From: Desulfoplanes formicivorans | GTDB lineage: Bacteria > Desulfobacterota > Desulfovibrionia > Desulfovibrionales > Desulfomicrobiaceae | Length of the DNA stretch: 64,000 nt | Assembly (NCBI RefSeq): GCF_001748225.1 | Contig: NZ_BDFE01000016.1 | Location: 62,001 to 126,000 of the forward strand | Reading direction: 5' to 3' | In this document: piece after piece, positions 18,168 through 27,694 of the stretch | How positions within the stretch are numbered: the stretch's first letter is position 1 | Layout of the letters: the number at the start of each line of letters is the position of its first letter | Program-made: the position numbers and the translations under genes | The notes under the pieces: model-generated | What the model was told of the DNA's origin: nothing | Seen by the model: the letters and a program-made list of their open reading frames with translations, nothing else | The model's database searches: none

Positions 18168-19415
18168 ATGCGCATTTTGGTCCAAAAATTCGGCGGTACC
18201 TCGGTTGACGGCCACGAATGCATGCTCAAGGTCAGGGAAAAGGTCCTTGGCGGGCTGGACAACGGCTACAAGGTCATCGTGGTTCTTTCGGCCATGCACG
18301 GAGTCACCAATTCCCTGCTCGAAACGGCCCATTCATGGACGGAACAACCCGACCGGGCTGAACTTGATGTTCTGGTTGCCACAGGCGAACAGCAATCCGT
18401 GGCCCTTTTTACCATGCTCCTCAAAGAAATCGGCATCAAGGCCCGTTCCTGCCTCGGGTACCAACTGCCCATCCGCACGGATCCCACCTATGGTTCGGCC
18501 CGCATTCTGGATATCGATCAGAACGCCATATTTGATCTTCTGAAACGGTATGACGTCCTGGTGGTCGCCGGATTCCAAGGATGCGACTGTACCCGCCGCA
18601 TCACCACCCTGGGCCGGGGGGGATCAGATACAAGCGCCGTGGCATTGGCAGCAGCTGTCAACGCCAGTGTTTGCGAAATCTATACGGATGTGGACGGGGT
18701 ATACACCACGGATCCCAACATCTGTTCCAAGGCCCGCAAAATCGACACCATCGACTATGAAGAAATGCTTGAAATGGCCAGCATGGGAGCCAAGGTGCTC
18801 CAGATCCGGTCAGTCGAGTTCGCCAAGAAGTACAACGTCCCCATCCATGTTCGTTCCACCTTTTCCAACGAGCCCGGGACCATTGTCACACAGGAGGAAA
18901 ATTCCATGGAAGCAGCCCTGGTTTCAGGCATTGCCTATGACAAGGATCAGGCCAGAATCACACTCGTGGGGGTCAAGGACGAACCCGGTGTTTCGGCCCG
19001 CATTTTCGAACCCATTGCCGCAGCCAACATTGTTGTGGATATGATCGTCCAGAATCCGAGCAAGGATAATCGGACCGATCTGACCTTCACGGTCCCCAGG
19101 GGCAGTGTCAGGGACACCTTGGCCATCATTGACCGCATCAAAGACGAAATCGGTGCCCAGGACATCTTTCATGACGACAACGTATGCAAGATATCGGTCA
19201 TCGGCGTGGGCATGCGCACCCATGCGGGCATTGCCTCCATCGCCTTTGCCACCCTCAAGAAGGAAAATATCAACATCCTGATGATCAGCACATCGGAGAT
19301 CAAGATTTCCTGCCTGGTCAAGGAAAAATACACCGAACTGGCCATTCGCTCCCTGCACGAGGCATTCGGCCTGGACAAGGAAAAATCCCCTGCATGCGAA
19401 CAGTCCCTGGCCTGA
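18168..19415 (+). CDS. lysC: Aspartate kinase (LysC type)
   Basis: A 415-residue aspartokinase, the first step towards lysine, methionine and threonine. KFGGTSV opens the kinase domain, ITTLGRGGSDTSAVALAAA is the substrate loop, and two ACT domains follow from about residue 265 (ITLVGVKDEPGVSARIFE and VIGVGMRTHAGIASIAF), which bind feedback inhibitors. Start: ATG at 18168 with GAGGAA upstream. The gene is followed by cimA, an arrangement seen in related sulfate reducers. Confidence 0.95.
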   Translation: MRILVQKFGGTSVDGHECMLKVREKVLGGLDNGYKVIVVLSAMHGVTNSLLETAHSWTEQPDRAELDVLVATGEQQSVALFTMLLKEIGIKARSCLGYQLPIRTDPTYGSARILDIDQNAIFDLLKRYDVLVVAGFQGCDCTRRITTLGRGGSDTSAVALAAAVNASVCEIYTDVDGVYTTDPNICSKARKIDTIDYEEMLEMASMGAKVLQIRSVEFAKKYNVPIHVRSTFSNEPGTIVTQEENSMEAALVSGIAYDKDQARITLVGVKDEPGVSARIFEPIAAANIVVDMIVQNPSKDNRTDLTFTVPRGSVRDTLAIIDRIKDEIGAQDIFHDDNVCKISVIGVGMRTHAGIASIAFATLKKENINILMISTSEIKISCLVKEKYTELAIRSLHEAFGLDKEKSPACEQSLA

Positions 19416-19587
19416 ACCTTTCACCCAAAGCCGGTTGGTTATCCTGTTTTGTACAAGGATGACCAGCCGCACCAGCCACATATCGGAAAATCCCGGATCA
19501 CGCCCGGGTTAACGATAATGCCTCCTGTCCCGTGTTCGCTGTTTTCCTCTCATGATCCCCAACCCCATAACCGGATCCCATACGACC

Positions 19588-21216
19588 ATGCACAACATAG
19601 CCATCTACGACACCACCCTGCGCGACGGCAGCCAATCCGAGGAAATCCACCTGTCAACAGCGGACAAGATCAGGATCGCCTGCAAGCTCGATGATCTGGG
19701 CATCGGCTACATTGAAGGCGGTTGGCCGGGGTCCAATCCAACGGACATGAGCTTTTTCAAGGAGATCAAGAACTACGAGCTGAAAACCTCCAAGGTGGCC
19801 GCCTTTGGCAGCACGCACCTGGCCAATTCGTCACCTGAAACCGACAAAAATCTCCAGTCCCTGATTGCGGCCCGCACCGAGGTCATCACCATCTTTGGCA
19901 AAACCTGGGACATTCATGTGCAGGAAGCCCTGCGAACCACCCTGGATCGCAACCTGGAAATCATCCACAATTCCCTGGCCTTTCTCCGTCCCCAGGTGGC
20001 CGAGCTTTTTTTTGACGCTGAACATTTTTTCGACGGGTTCAAGGCCAACAGGGAATTTGCCATGGCCTGTCTGGATCGGGCCGTGCAAGCAGGCGCGGAC
20101 AGTATCATCCTTTGCGACACCAACGGAGGGACCCTGCCCCATGAGGTGGGAGACATCGTGGCCCAGGTCCGCAAGGCCTTTCCCCACACCGTCCTCGGCA
20201 TCCACGCCCACAATGACGGGGAACTGGCCGTGGCCAATTCCCTTCAGGCAGTGCAAAACGGAGTCAGGCATATTCAGGGGACCATCAATGGATACGGGGA
20301 GCGGTGCGGCAATGCCAATCTCTGCTCCATCATCCCCAATCTGGAAATCAAGATGGATATCCCCTGTCTGCCCCAGGGGTGCATGGCCAAACTGACCAAT
20401 GTTTCCCATGTGGTCTCGGAAATCGCCAATGTCCGCTCTTTCCACCGACAGCCCTTTGTGGGCAAGTCTGCCTTTGCCCACAAGGGCGGTGTGCATGTGA
20501 GTGCGGTGCAGAAGAACCCTAAGACCTATGAACATATTCCGCCGGCTCTGGTGGGCAACAAACAGCGCATCCTCCTCTCGGACCTTGCCGGCCAGAGCAA
20601 CATTTTGTTCAAGGCCAAACGGTACGGATTTGATCTGGACAAAAACGACCCCTTTGTTCTGGAACTCCTTTCAGAGCTCAAGCACCGGGAAAACAGGGGG
20701 TATGAGTTTTCCGCTGCCGAGGCGTCTTTCGAGCTTCTGCTCAATCGGGTCATGGGGAGATCACGGGATTACTTCAAGATCATTGCCTTCAGGGTCTTTG
20801 ATACCCAGCGAAGCGAGGACGACGACCCCTTTACCGAGGCAACCGTCATGGTCAAGGTGGGGGGAATGGTCGAGCATACTGCAGCAACGGGCATGGGCCC
20901 GGTCAACGCCCTGGACAATGCCCTGCGCAAGGCCTTGCAGCGATTTTATCCCAATATCGCCACCATGCATCTGGTGGATTTCAAAGTCCGCGTCCTCTGG
21001 GACCTGAAAAACGACGACGGTCAATTTGCCGGCACGGCATCACAGGTTCGCGTACTTATCGAATCCCGCGATCAGCATACCCAATGGGTCACCGTGGGTG
21101 TGCATTACAACATTCTCGAAGCCAGCCGACAGGCCCTGGAAGATTCCATCAATTACAAGCTGTTCAAGGATGACCAGGCAAAACTGACCAGAGCTCTTCG
21201 TGACAGGGATCAATAG
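19588..21216 (+). CDS. cimA: (R)-citramalate synthase
   Basis: A 542-residue protein of the isopropylmalate/homocitrate synthase superfamily. IAIYDTTLRDGSQSEEIHLS is the metal-binding start, HAHNDGELAVANSLQAV the second ligand segment, and GYGERCGNANLCSI and FAHKGGVHVSAV are diagnostic of CimA. The C-terminal regulatory domain (TEATVMVKVGGMVEHTAATGMGPVNALDNAL) is present. It condenses pyruvate and acetyl-CoA to citramalate, the pyruvate route to isoleucine. No ATG here has a good ribosome site. 19588 fits the family start best; 19552 would add 12 residues. Confidence 0.9.
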   Translation: MHNIAIYDTTLRDGSQSEEIHLSTADKIRIACKLDDLGIGYIEGGWPGSNPTDMSFFKEIKNYELKTSKVAAFGSTHLANSSPETDKNLQSLIAARTEVITIFGKTWDIHVQEALRTTLDRNLEIIHNSLAFLRPQVAELFFDAEHFFDGFKANREFAMACLDRAVQAGADSIILCDTNGGTLPHEVGDIVAQVRKAFPHTVLGIHAHNDGELAVANSLQAVQNGVRHIQGTINGYGERCGNANLCSIIPNLEIKMDIPCLPQGCMAKLTNVSHVVSEIANVRSFHRQPFVGKSAFAHKGGVHVSAVQKNPKTYEHIPPALVGNKQRILLSDLAGQSNILFKAKRYGFDLDKNDPFVLELLSELKHRENRGYEFSAAEASFELLLNRVMGRSRDYFKIIAFRVFDTQRSEDDDPFTEATVMVKVGGMVEHTAATGMGPVNALDNALRKALQRFYPNIATMHLVDFKVRVLWDLKNDDGQFAGTASQVRVLIESRDQHTQWVTVGVHYNILEASRQALEDSINYKLFKDDQAKLTRALRDRDQ

Positions 21217-21246
21217 TCCAAGTCGGTATGAAAACAGGCAGAGCCT

Positions 21247-22071
21247 ATGCCACAGATAGCCGTCTTCATCGACAACATGACCATGAATCCCCATCTGGCC
21301 TGCGAACACGGGCTGAGCATGGGGATTATTCTTGATTCCGGAGAACTGTGGATCTGGGATACCGGTCAGACCGGTTTGTTTATGGGCAACGCCATGGCCA
21401 TGGGCATTCATCCGGGACGTGCCACAGGAGTGGTCCTGAGTCATGGTCACTACGATCATACCGGCGGTCTGAATCGGCTGTGGGAACAGGCTGATTTCCA
21501 GGGGCCCATTTACGGCCATCCCATGATCTTTGCCCGGCGCTTTGCCTCTCATGGGGAGACTCCCCCACGCGCCATCGGACTGCGCACCAATGCTCCCCGC
21601 AGACTTACCAAACAGTTCATTTCCGTTGAAAACCGTATGGAACTTGCCCCGGGTCTGACCATGTACACCAACATCACCAGACAACCGGGACATTACGAAC
21701 CTATCCAGGGATTTTACCTGGATCAAGAAGCCACCCAACCCGATACCATCCCCGACGATGCCTGCCTGGTTCTTGAATCGCCCAATGGACCGATTCTCGT
21801 TCTCGGATGCTGCCACAGCGGCCTGGCCAACACTTGCGAACATATAGCCGAATGTCACGGCATCGATCGTTTCCACAGTCTCATCGGCGGACTCCATCTG
21901 GGCAGGGCGTCAGACGAGGCCATCGAAGAAACCTGCAGAACCATCAAGCGTTTCGGCTTCGAGTCCGTATTTGCTGGCCACTGCACGGGAGAAACGGCTC
22001 TGCCCAGCCTCCAAAAATCCCTGCCTGACATCGTCCACCCCATGGGTTCGGGCCTGTTCGTCAAATTGTAA
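21247..22071 (+). CDS. Metallo-beta-lactamase-fold hydrolase
   Basis: A 274-residue MBL-fold protein with SHGHYDHTGGL (HxHxDH), a later His in GCCHSGL, an Asp in DTGQTG and a C-terminal GHCTG. The spacing and the N-terminal IDNMTMN resemble the family annotated as 7,8-dihydropterin-6-methyl-beta-D-ribofuranosylaminobenzene-5'-phosphate synthase-like proteins, in which substrate is rarely known. Its 3' end overlaps the convergent acetyltransferase gene by 11 nt. I would not assign a substrate. Confidence 0.85.
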   Translation: MPQIAVFIDNMTMNPHLACEHGLSMGIILDSGELWIWDTGQTGLFMGNAMAMGIHPGRATGVVLSHGHYDHTGGLNRLWEQADFQGPIYGHPMIFARRFASHGETPPRAIGLRTNAPRRLTKQFISVENRMELAPGLTMYTNITRQPGHYEPIQGFYLDQEATQPDTIPDDACLVLESPNGPILVLGCCHSGLANTCEHIAECHGIDRFHSLIGGLHLGRASDEAIEETCRTIKRFGFESVFAGHCTGETALPSLQKSLPDIVHPMGSGLFVKL

Positions 22072-23128
22072 CAGCAGGGTCTTCGACCTGCGAACACAGC
22101 GCCATGACCTCTCTGCGATCACGTTCGATCGCATTGCAGAGCTCCCGGGTTTTTTCCGAAAGAATCTGTATCTGACTGAAATGATTCGGTGTCTTCTGCA
22201 TCATCATGGCATCGACACCAAACCATCCGGGAAGAACCGCTCCGAAGTAGAACCCGCGTCGTCTGAGCCCGGAACAGATCAACCCCGCTCCCGGTGATGC
22301 CAGGGAAATGAACACCTGGTTCACCTCAAAAGAATCATCTTCCAGTTCCCCATCCAGAACCTCCACTCCATCCCCGCCCACATGGGACAGATGAATACGT
22401 CTGATGGAGGGAGCCTCGAACCGTTCCACCCGCATTTCCGTCGAACCGCTTCCTTCCTCCTGACCGTCCGCCTTGAAACGCCGACTGACCGGAACTCCGG
22501 CGTACAGTTTTTTGATCATCTCTTCATAAACCGGGGGGATAAAAAGCGTCTGTCCCCCGTCCTCCTTGATGATGGAGAAAAAAAGACACGCCGTCCTTTC
22601 CCGTGAACCAACGTCTTCTGATCTGCCCTCATTTACCGGCATGAGCGCAACTTCCAGCCCTGTATAGGGGAAGTGAAAACTCTCAGCCATTTTCTGGGAA
22701 ATGAGATGATTGCACACGGCCTCGCCGTACAGGGCATGCAGTGAAGGTGTTTCGTCAAAATAGGTCATGGTTGCTTTGACCAGGTCCGAAGCGATCCCGC
22801 GCTTGCGATAGGCAGGAGCCACCATCATCATGCCCAGTTCCTTCATGCCCGGATGAGGGGCACTGCTCTGAAACATGGCATGAACACCCACCACCGTATC
22901 ATCGGAAGTCAGGCATACCAGGGTATGAACCTCTCCACTTGCATGACGGGCGCAAAGTTCATCGGGATCATACCAGATATCCACCGGGTAGGTTTCGCCG
23001 TAAAGAGCATACGTGAGCCGGGCTATGCCGGTTGCATGGTCAGGGGCAAAGGGACAAATACGAGTGGCAAGACCGGGCGTGTATACCCCGGGATCAGCAG
23101 CAAGCCGTTGCAAAAGTTGAACGCGCAA
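22061..23128 (-). CDS. GNAT-family acetyltransferase with extra C-terminal domain
   Basis: A 355-residue protein. The start at 23128 is a TTG with AAGGAGG 6 nt upstream. A longer reading from 23173 lacks a ribosome site. The first half is a GNAT fold: the acetyl-CoA loop is MMMVAPAYRKRGIASDLV. The second half (about 230-320) ends LRRRGFYFGAVLPGW and DAMMMQKT. This resembles the end of the divergent neighbour, which has LLERGFETAVFVPL and DQLVLQCC. The substrate is unknown, but the shared tail and divergent layout suggest the two proteins act in one process. Confidence 0.75.
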   Translation of the reverse strand: MRVQLLQRLAADPGVYTPGLATRICPFAPDHATGIARLTYALYGETYPVDIWYDPDELCARHASGEVHTLVCLTSDDTVVGVHAMFQSSAPHPGMKELGMMMVAPAYRKRGIASDLVKATMTYFDETPSLHALYGEAVCNHLISQKMAESFHFPYTGLEVALMPVNEGRSEDVGSRERTACLFFSIIKEDGGQTLFIPPVYEEMIKKLYAGVPVSRRFKADGQEEGSGSTEMRVERFEAPSIRRIHLSHVGGDGVEVLDGELEDDSFEVNQVFISLASPGAGLICSGLRRRGFYFGAVLPGWFGVDAMMMQKTPNHFSQIQILSEKTRELCNAIERDRREVMALCSQVEDPAVTI

Positions 23129-23315
23129 GGATGACCTCCTTATTCTGGGTGGCAAGATGGACAGAAGGGACAAACAAAGGATTTGTTATTGCCAAGGCGC
23201 TTTGTAATCAGTACTGCACAGGCGTTCAACACGCATTTATGCTGGATACCTTGCACGCGCAACGTATTTTCTTCCAGGTTACCCCCAAGAAGATGCCCAT
23301 TCCACGAGGCAAAGC

Positions 23316-24665
23316 ATGTCTAACAATGATGTCCGCTCATGTTGCTATCCCGCTCGAAATGAAGCCATCCCCGAGGTAACGGGTTTCATTGAAACAACCG
23401 CAAGCCGGCACGGATTCACCCCTCAGGCCAGCATGAAACTCCAGCTGGCCGTGGAAGAAATCGTCCAGTACATTGCAGGGACCGCTCCGGGACAAATGCT
23501 TACTTTCATGCTGCAGACCTGGGCCAATCACATGACCCTTTTGGTGGAGCTGGCAGCAGATGCCGTTGACCTGCGTATTTTCAATCTCACCTGGAAAACA
23601 GACCTGGAAAGCCAGGCATCCCTCAATGCCATGGGTCTGAACCTGGCCGCCCGCTATGCAGACCGGTTTGCCCTTTCCCAGACGGAAAACGGCATGCTCA
23701 GGTTCCAGTTCGGGGTGGACAGGGAAATCCCGGACATGGCCTCCGTAACAACACCCCCTGCGCCTTTTTCCCATTGGAGACTCACCCGGCCACGCGCCCA
23801 GCACATGCCCATGTGCCACGCGTTGGCCGCAAGGTGCCTGGGCCGATTCAAAAACCTTCCATCCCTCATCCATGTGGGGCGTCTTCACAACCTGTGCCTC
23901 CATGACGAACTCAACGGGGCCGTGGCTGTTTCCGACCAGGACCAGGTGGTGGGATGCGCCCTCTCTGCCCGTGGCCAGGATGGACTGACCTCTTTCTTCG
24001 GGCCCTTTGTCAGCCTCTCTTGTTCGACGGAGGAACGGCAGAGAATGGCGGTCTCCCTCACGGAATACGCGCTGGAACAGACCGCCCGCAAAAACATTCC
24101 GGGGATGTACTGCCTTTTCAACGATCCGGATTGTTTCCCGGCCCATTATTTCACCCGCATCGGAAAAATGGCCCTGCTGTGCCGGGATGGGAGCCGTGAA
24201 CACGTTCCCGCCCATTACTTTCCCCTGCGCGACGACCCCGGAGCTGATCTTTATTTTCATCCCCTGGTTCAGGATTTTCTTCAGGCCCGCATCAGGGAAC
24301 AATATCTTTCAAGACAGATGATCGATGCCAGCCCCCTGCACCAGGAGATCTGTTCCAAACACCCCCATACCGTGTTGGGAGTGGACATGGACCCCAAAAG
24401 TCTTACAGTGCGGATGCATCTGCTAATGTATGGAGCCGATGTGGTGACAATCCTTGATGATCATTTGCGCCTTTTTGCTCAAAAGGGCATGAGAACCCTT
24501 TTGTTCACGACCGATCTTTCCCGTCCTTCCCATGCCCTTATTCTTCCCCATCTCCTTGAACGAGGATTTGAAACCGCCGTATTTGTCCCCCTGGGCAATC
24601 AGGGAGGGGACCAACTGGTCCTCCAATGCTGTCGGGACGAAAACGGGGAGGGAGAACCGTCATGA
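23316..24665 (+). CDS. Anti-sigma-factor-type ATPase fused to GNAT-like domain
   Basis: A 449-residue two-part protein. Residues 1-140 look like an RsbW/HATPase_c_2 histidine-kinase-type ATPase: MKLQLAVEEIVQYIAG (N box) and NAMGLNLAARYADRF (G-box-like), with no phospho-acceptor domain. Residues about 155-445 resemble a GNAT-like acyltransferase region and end LLERGFETAVFVPLGNQG and DQLVLQCC, like the divergent neighbour. There is no signal sequence. The stop overlaps hisC by ATGA, so both are translated from one message. The ATPase part could sense or switch the acyltransferase part; that is inference. Confidence 0.65.
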   Translation: MSNNDVRSCCYPARNEAIPEVTGFIETTASRHGFTPQASMKLQLAVEEIVQYIAGTAPGQMLTFMLQTWANHMTLLVELAADAVDLRIFNLTWKTDLESQASLNAMGLNLAARYADRFALSQTENGMLRFQFGVDREIPDMASVTTPPAPFSHWRLTRPRAQHMPMCHALAARCLGRFKNLPSLIHVGRLHNLCLHDELNGAVAVSDQDQVVGCALSARGQDGLTSFFGPFVSLSCSTEERQRMAVSLTEYALEQTARKNIPGMYCLFNDPDCFPAHYFTRIGKMALLCRDGSREHVPAHYFPLRDDPGADLYFHPLVQDFLQARIREQYLSRQMIDASPLHQEICSKHPHTVLGVDMDPKSLTVRMHLLMYGADVVTILDDHLRLFAQKGMRTLLFTTDLSRPSHALILPHLLERGFETAVFVPLGNQGGDQLVLQCCRDENGEGEPS

Positions 24666-25795
24666 AATTCCAACCCTCCATGCTCGTTCCCGATTTTGTA
24701 CGGACCTTTGAGCCCTATATTCCGTCACAACCTGATCATGTGCTCAAGCAACGTTTTGGCGTCGATCATCTTTACCGGTTGAACAACAACGAAAATCCCC
24801 TGGGACCACCACCGGCTGCAGCCTCCATTCTGCGTTCCATGGATCCCATGATGGTTTCGCGCTATCCCAGCGGAGACGCCAGTGATCTGCGCACCAAACT
24901 GGCCCACCACCTGGATATGGGACCCGATCAGATCGTTCCGGGCAATGGGGCCACGGAAATCATCCAGTTCGTGATCAAGGCCTTTTGTGAGTCCGGGGAC
25001 AACATCGTCACTGCCGACAAGACCTTTGCCGTGTATGAATGGGTGGCTGAATTCTCCGGCATTGAGAGCCGTCTCACCCCTCTCAGGGACAACCGATTCG
25101 ATCCCAAGGCCCTGCTCTCCTTTATTGACCGCCGCACCAAAATCGTTTTCGTGTGCAATCCCAACAATCCCACGGGCACGTACTGGACCCTCCAGGAACT
25201 TGACGACTTCATGCAGCACGTGGACGGACGCTGCATTGTTGTGCTGGACGAGGCCTATTGCGAATTTGTGGAAGAGCCCGACTTTCCCGACGGATCCCTT
25301 TTGGTGGAAAAATATCCCAATCTTCTTGTCTTTCGGACCTTTTCCAAGATGTATGCCCTGGCCGGCCTGCGCATCGGCTACCTGATCGGTCATCCGGCCA
25401 CGGTCTATGACGTCTGCCGCACAAGAATCGTCTATTCCACCAATGTCATTGCCCAGCAGGCGGCCCTTGCGGCCCTGGATGACAAAGAACACATCACAAG
25501 AACCCGAAACATGGTCAGGGAATCGCGAAACTATCTGGAAAAAGAATTTGAACGCCTTGGCCTGCCATGCATCAGTGGACAGGGAAATTATATTGTCGCC
25601 CGCATGCCCTTTAACGACCAGCTGGCCTACAGGATGCTCATGAAACAGGGCATGATGGTCAGGACAATGACCGGATTCAGATTCCCCAATCACATCAGGA
25701 TCACTTTGCACAGCAAACCCGTCATGCAACGCTTTATCAACGCCCTTGAGCACGTTCTGGACCAGTGGTCTGCCTCCACCAGAAATCCGGTCTGA
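24662..25795 (+). CDS. hisC: Histidinol-phosphate aminotransferase
   Basis: A 377-residue PLP enzyme of fold type I: LNNNENPLGPPPAA, FVCNPNNPTGT, VVLDEAYCEF, then the PLP lysine in TFSKMYALAGLRIGY and the C-terminal NHIRITLH with its carboxylate-binding arginine. It makes histidinol phosphate in histidine synthesis. Start 24662 overlaps the previous stop (ATGA) and follows GGGAGGGAG. Length is normal. Confidence 0.93.
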   Translation: MKFQPSMLVPDFVRTFEPYIPSQPDHVLKQRFGVDHLYRLNNNENPLGPPPAAASILRSMDPMMVSRYPSGDASDLRTKLAHHLDMGPDQIVPGNGATEIIQFVIKAFCESGDNIVTADKTFAVYEWVAEFSGIESRLTPLRDNRFDPKALLSFIDRRTKIVFVCNPNNPTGTYWTLQELDDFMQHVDGRCIVVLDEAYCEFVEEPDFPDGSLLVEKYPNLLVFRTFSKMYALAGLRIGYLIGHPATVYDVCRTRIVYSTNVIAQQAALAALDDKEHITRTRNMVRESRNYLEKEFERLGLPCISGQGNYIVARMPFNDQLAYRMLMKQGMMVRTMTGFRFPNHIRITLHSKPVMQRFINALEHVLDQWSASTRNPV

Positions 25796-25877
25796 ATTCT
25801 CCCCGACAACAAACCAGAAATCCACCATGGTGGCCAATATCCAGGAAATCGGCTGCAGTTCCACCTGATTTGACGCC

Positions 25878-26168
25878 ATGGACAATGCATCAGGTGCCCT
25901 GCCCTTTGCCACGGACGTCCATCCTCCCGACGTGCTCTGGCCTGGTGCCAAACGGTCAGGGGTTCCCCACGCCATCAACAGGGCCATTCACACGGGCAGG
26001 GCCTCGGTAATGGCACGCAACAGGATTCGTCCCATTACTGACGTCCGTGTCTTGGGCAGCATATGGACAGCAGGTTGCAGGCAACCTCCTGTTCCGACTC
26101 CTGGATCATGGCCCCGGGTCATCGGATTGATGGTGTGGGATCAATGGCGATTGGTGGTTACCAAATGA
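25878..26168 (+). pseudogene. Decayed fragment of a molybdopterin hydroxylase (aldehyde oxidoreductase/xanthine dehydrogenase-like)
   Basis: An open frame of 96 codons whose start, SGALPFATDVHPPDVLW, followed by KRSGVPHA and IHTGRA, resembles the first part of the Mo-binding subunit of aldehyde oxidoreductase or xanthine dehydrogenase. There the pattern is TG--xFAxDhxxPGMLxxAhhRSPxPHAxI--IDT. The middle (ITDVRVLGSI, SWPRVIGL, WDQWRLVV) is weaker. Full enzymes have about 750-900 residues, and nothing upstream or downstream completes this one. It sits between hisC and a convergent MFS gene. I read it as a remnant; a chance resemblance is possible. Confidence 0.45.
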
Positions 26169-26175
26169 AAGATGC

Positions 26176-27390
26176 CTACGGTTGCTTGCAGACAGACGGC
26201 TGTTCATCTGACACCCTTTGAGGCAGCCGGGACACGCACACTACCCCACCCAAAGCGCAACAGGCTGCCACGCCGAAAAGTATGGCAAAGGAAGAGGTCC
26301 TGCCCATGATAAAGGCCCCGCACAGGGGACCGACAACAAAAGCCACATCCATCATGAACAGCATGAGGTTGGTGTTGAGACCGCGCAGGTCATCGGGAGA
26401 GATCAGGAACATGACAGCGTTGAGCAAAGGCAAAATAATGCCCAGACATATGCCATATATGACTGTAGCCAGAAGGAACTGGGGTCGGCCGGAAAGGTGA
26501 CCGAAAAAAACCAGGACCAGGCAGAAAAGTATGCCCGTACCCAGCAAAACCCTTTTTTTGTCCCACCTGTCGAAAAACATGTTCCCCCCAAGGCGCATGG
26601 CAATGATGGCCGCGGTGGAGACGGTAAAAAACACGCCTGCATTGGCCACGCCGATAGTCGGGGCAAAATCCTTGATCATGTAGAGGATGGTGGTGGAAGC
26701 CGTAAAAAAACAGAAGTTGGCCCCCAGGATATACCCAATGCCCGGTGTTGCCAGATTGGCAAGCAACAGGGCCAAGGAAATGGACTGTCTTGGGGGCCGC
26801 TTTTGATCCCGTTTTTTTCCGGCAAGAATGCCGCGCATGGGCGCCAAAAACAACAATGCAGGGATAACAAAGACCACGGCCATGGCATAGGTTGTGGACT
26901 CATCCAGGCCAAACCGCGCAAGGGCCCACTCGTTGAGTGGCGGCAAAATCGCATAAGGAATCAGGCTGGAAAGGGAAAAGATGCCAAATCCCTGCCCGCT
27001 CTTTTCCGGAGGGATGAACAGGACAAGAAGGGTTGCCACCGAAGAAAGCAGCACCACAAAGGCCACACCGTGAAGAATACGCACGGCCACCAATGCGGGA
27101 ATCGTCAAGGCAAAGGGATACCAAAGAAGAGCCAGACCATTGACCAATAAGGAAATGTACACATAGCGCAGACCATTGCCGGCATGCAGAAACGGACTGA
27201 TGAAGGGGCGAACCACACAGGCCGTCAGGGGCTGCAGAATCAGAAGAACCCCTATCCATTGATGGGGGATACCAAGGGTTACGAGGTAATGATAAAAGGT
27301 ATAAAAAATGGCGATATTACAAAAGCCGAACAAGGCTGTCAGACTTAATGTGACAAACCCGTAGGAAAAAAGACTGGATCTGGAGGCCAT
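26176..27390 (-). CDS. Major facilitator superfamily transporter
   Basis: A 404-residue inner-membrane protein with about twelve hydrophobic segments and an MFS layout: FGFCNIAIFYTFYHYLVTL at the start, a first cytoplasmic loop (VRPFISPFLHAGNG), VRILHGVAFVVLLSSVATLL, a polar central loop (AGKKRDQKRPPRQS) and a second bundle. The substrate cannot be told from the sequence. No regulator is adjacent. Confidence 0.85.
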   Translation of the reverse strand: MASRSSLFSYGFVTLSLTALFGFCNIAIFYTFYHYLVTLGIPHQWIGVLLILQPLTACVVRPFISPFLHAGNGLRYVYISLLVNGLALLWYPFALTIPALVAVRILHGVAFVVLLSSVATLLVLFIPPEKSGQGFGIFSLSSLIPYAILPPLNEWALARFGLDESTTYAMAVVFVIPALLFLAPMRGILAGKKRDQKRPPRQSISLALLLANLATPGIGYILGANFCFFTASTTILYMIKDFAPTIGVANAGVFFTVSTAAIIAMRLGGNMFFDRWDKKRVLLGTGILFCLVLVFFGHLSGRPQFLLATVIYGICLGIILPLLNAVMFLISPDDLRGLNTNLMLFMMDVAFVVGPLCGAFIMGRTSSFAILFGVAACCALGGVVCVSRLPQRVSDEQPSVCKQP

Positions 27391-27694
27391 GGCAAACTCC
27401 CACCATCAAGGCGTGATACACAAGACCAAATAGAGAAATGGAACGGGATTCACAACCGGATTCCCCATAGCCCTTGGGGTTGCATGCCAACACAATCCCA
27501 GGCCGCATTGTTTGGCAAAAAACACGCTCCTTTTGCACAATACATGCGATAAAACAAGAAAAAAAACAGCGTATTTGCCATGACCCCGGCATGGTGAACG
27601 CGTTGCGTCTCCCTGGCCGTAAACCAGCTGCCATATGACGTCGGGCCCCTGTTTTCCCTTGATCCGCAGGCCAAGGGGCTTTAAGAAAGAGGTT
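27391..27694. other. Divergent intergenic region upstream of rarA
   Basis: 304 nt without a supported gene. The last 20 nt contain the rarA ribosome site. A TGGCAAAAAACACGC at 27513-27527 has sigma-54-like GG and GC spacing but a poor -12 box, so I do not call it a promoter. Confidence 0.4.

Noticed and set aside
24725-25987. 420-codon minus-strand frame opposite hisC
   Set aside because: It mirrors the hisC codon pattern and shows no domain; hisC on the plus strand is certain.
27513-27527. Possible sigma-54 promoter upstream of rarA
   Set aside because: GG and GC spacing fits and TGGCA is present, but the -12 box is poor, and the start would be 155 nt before the gene.
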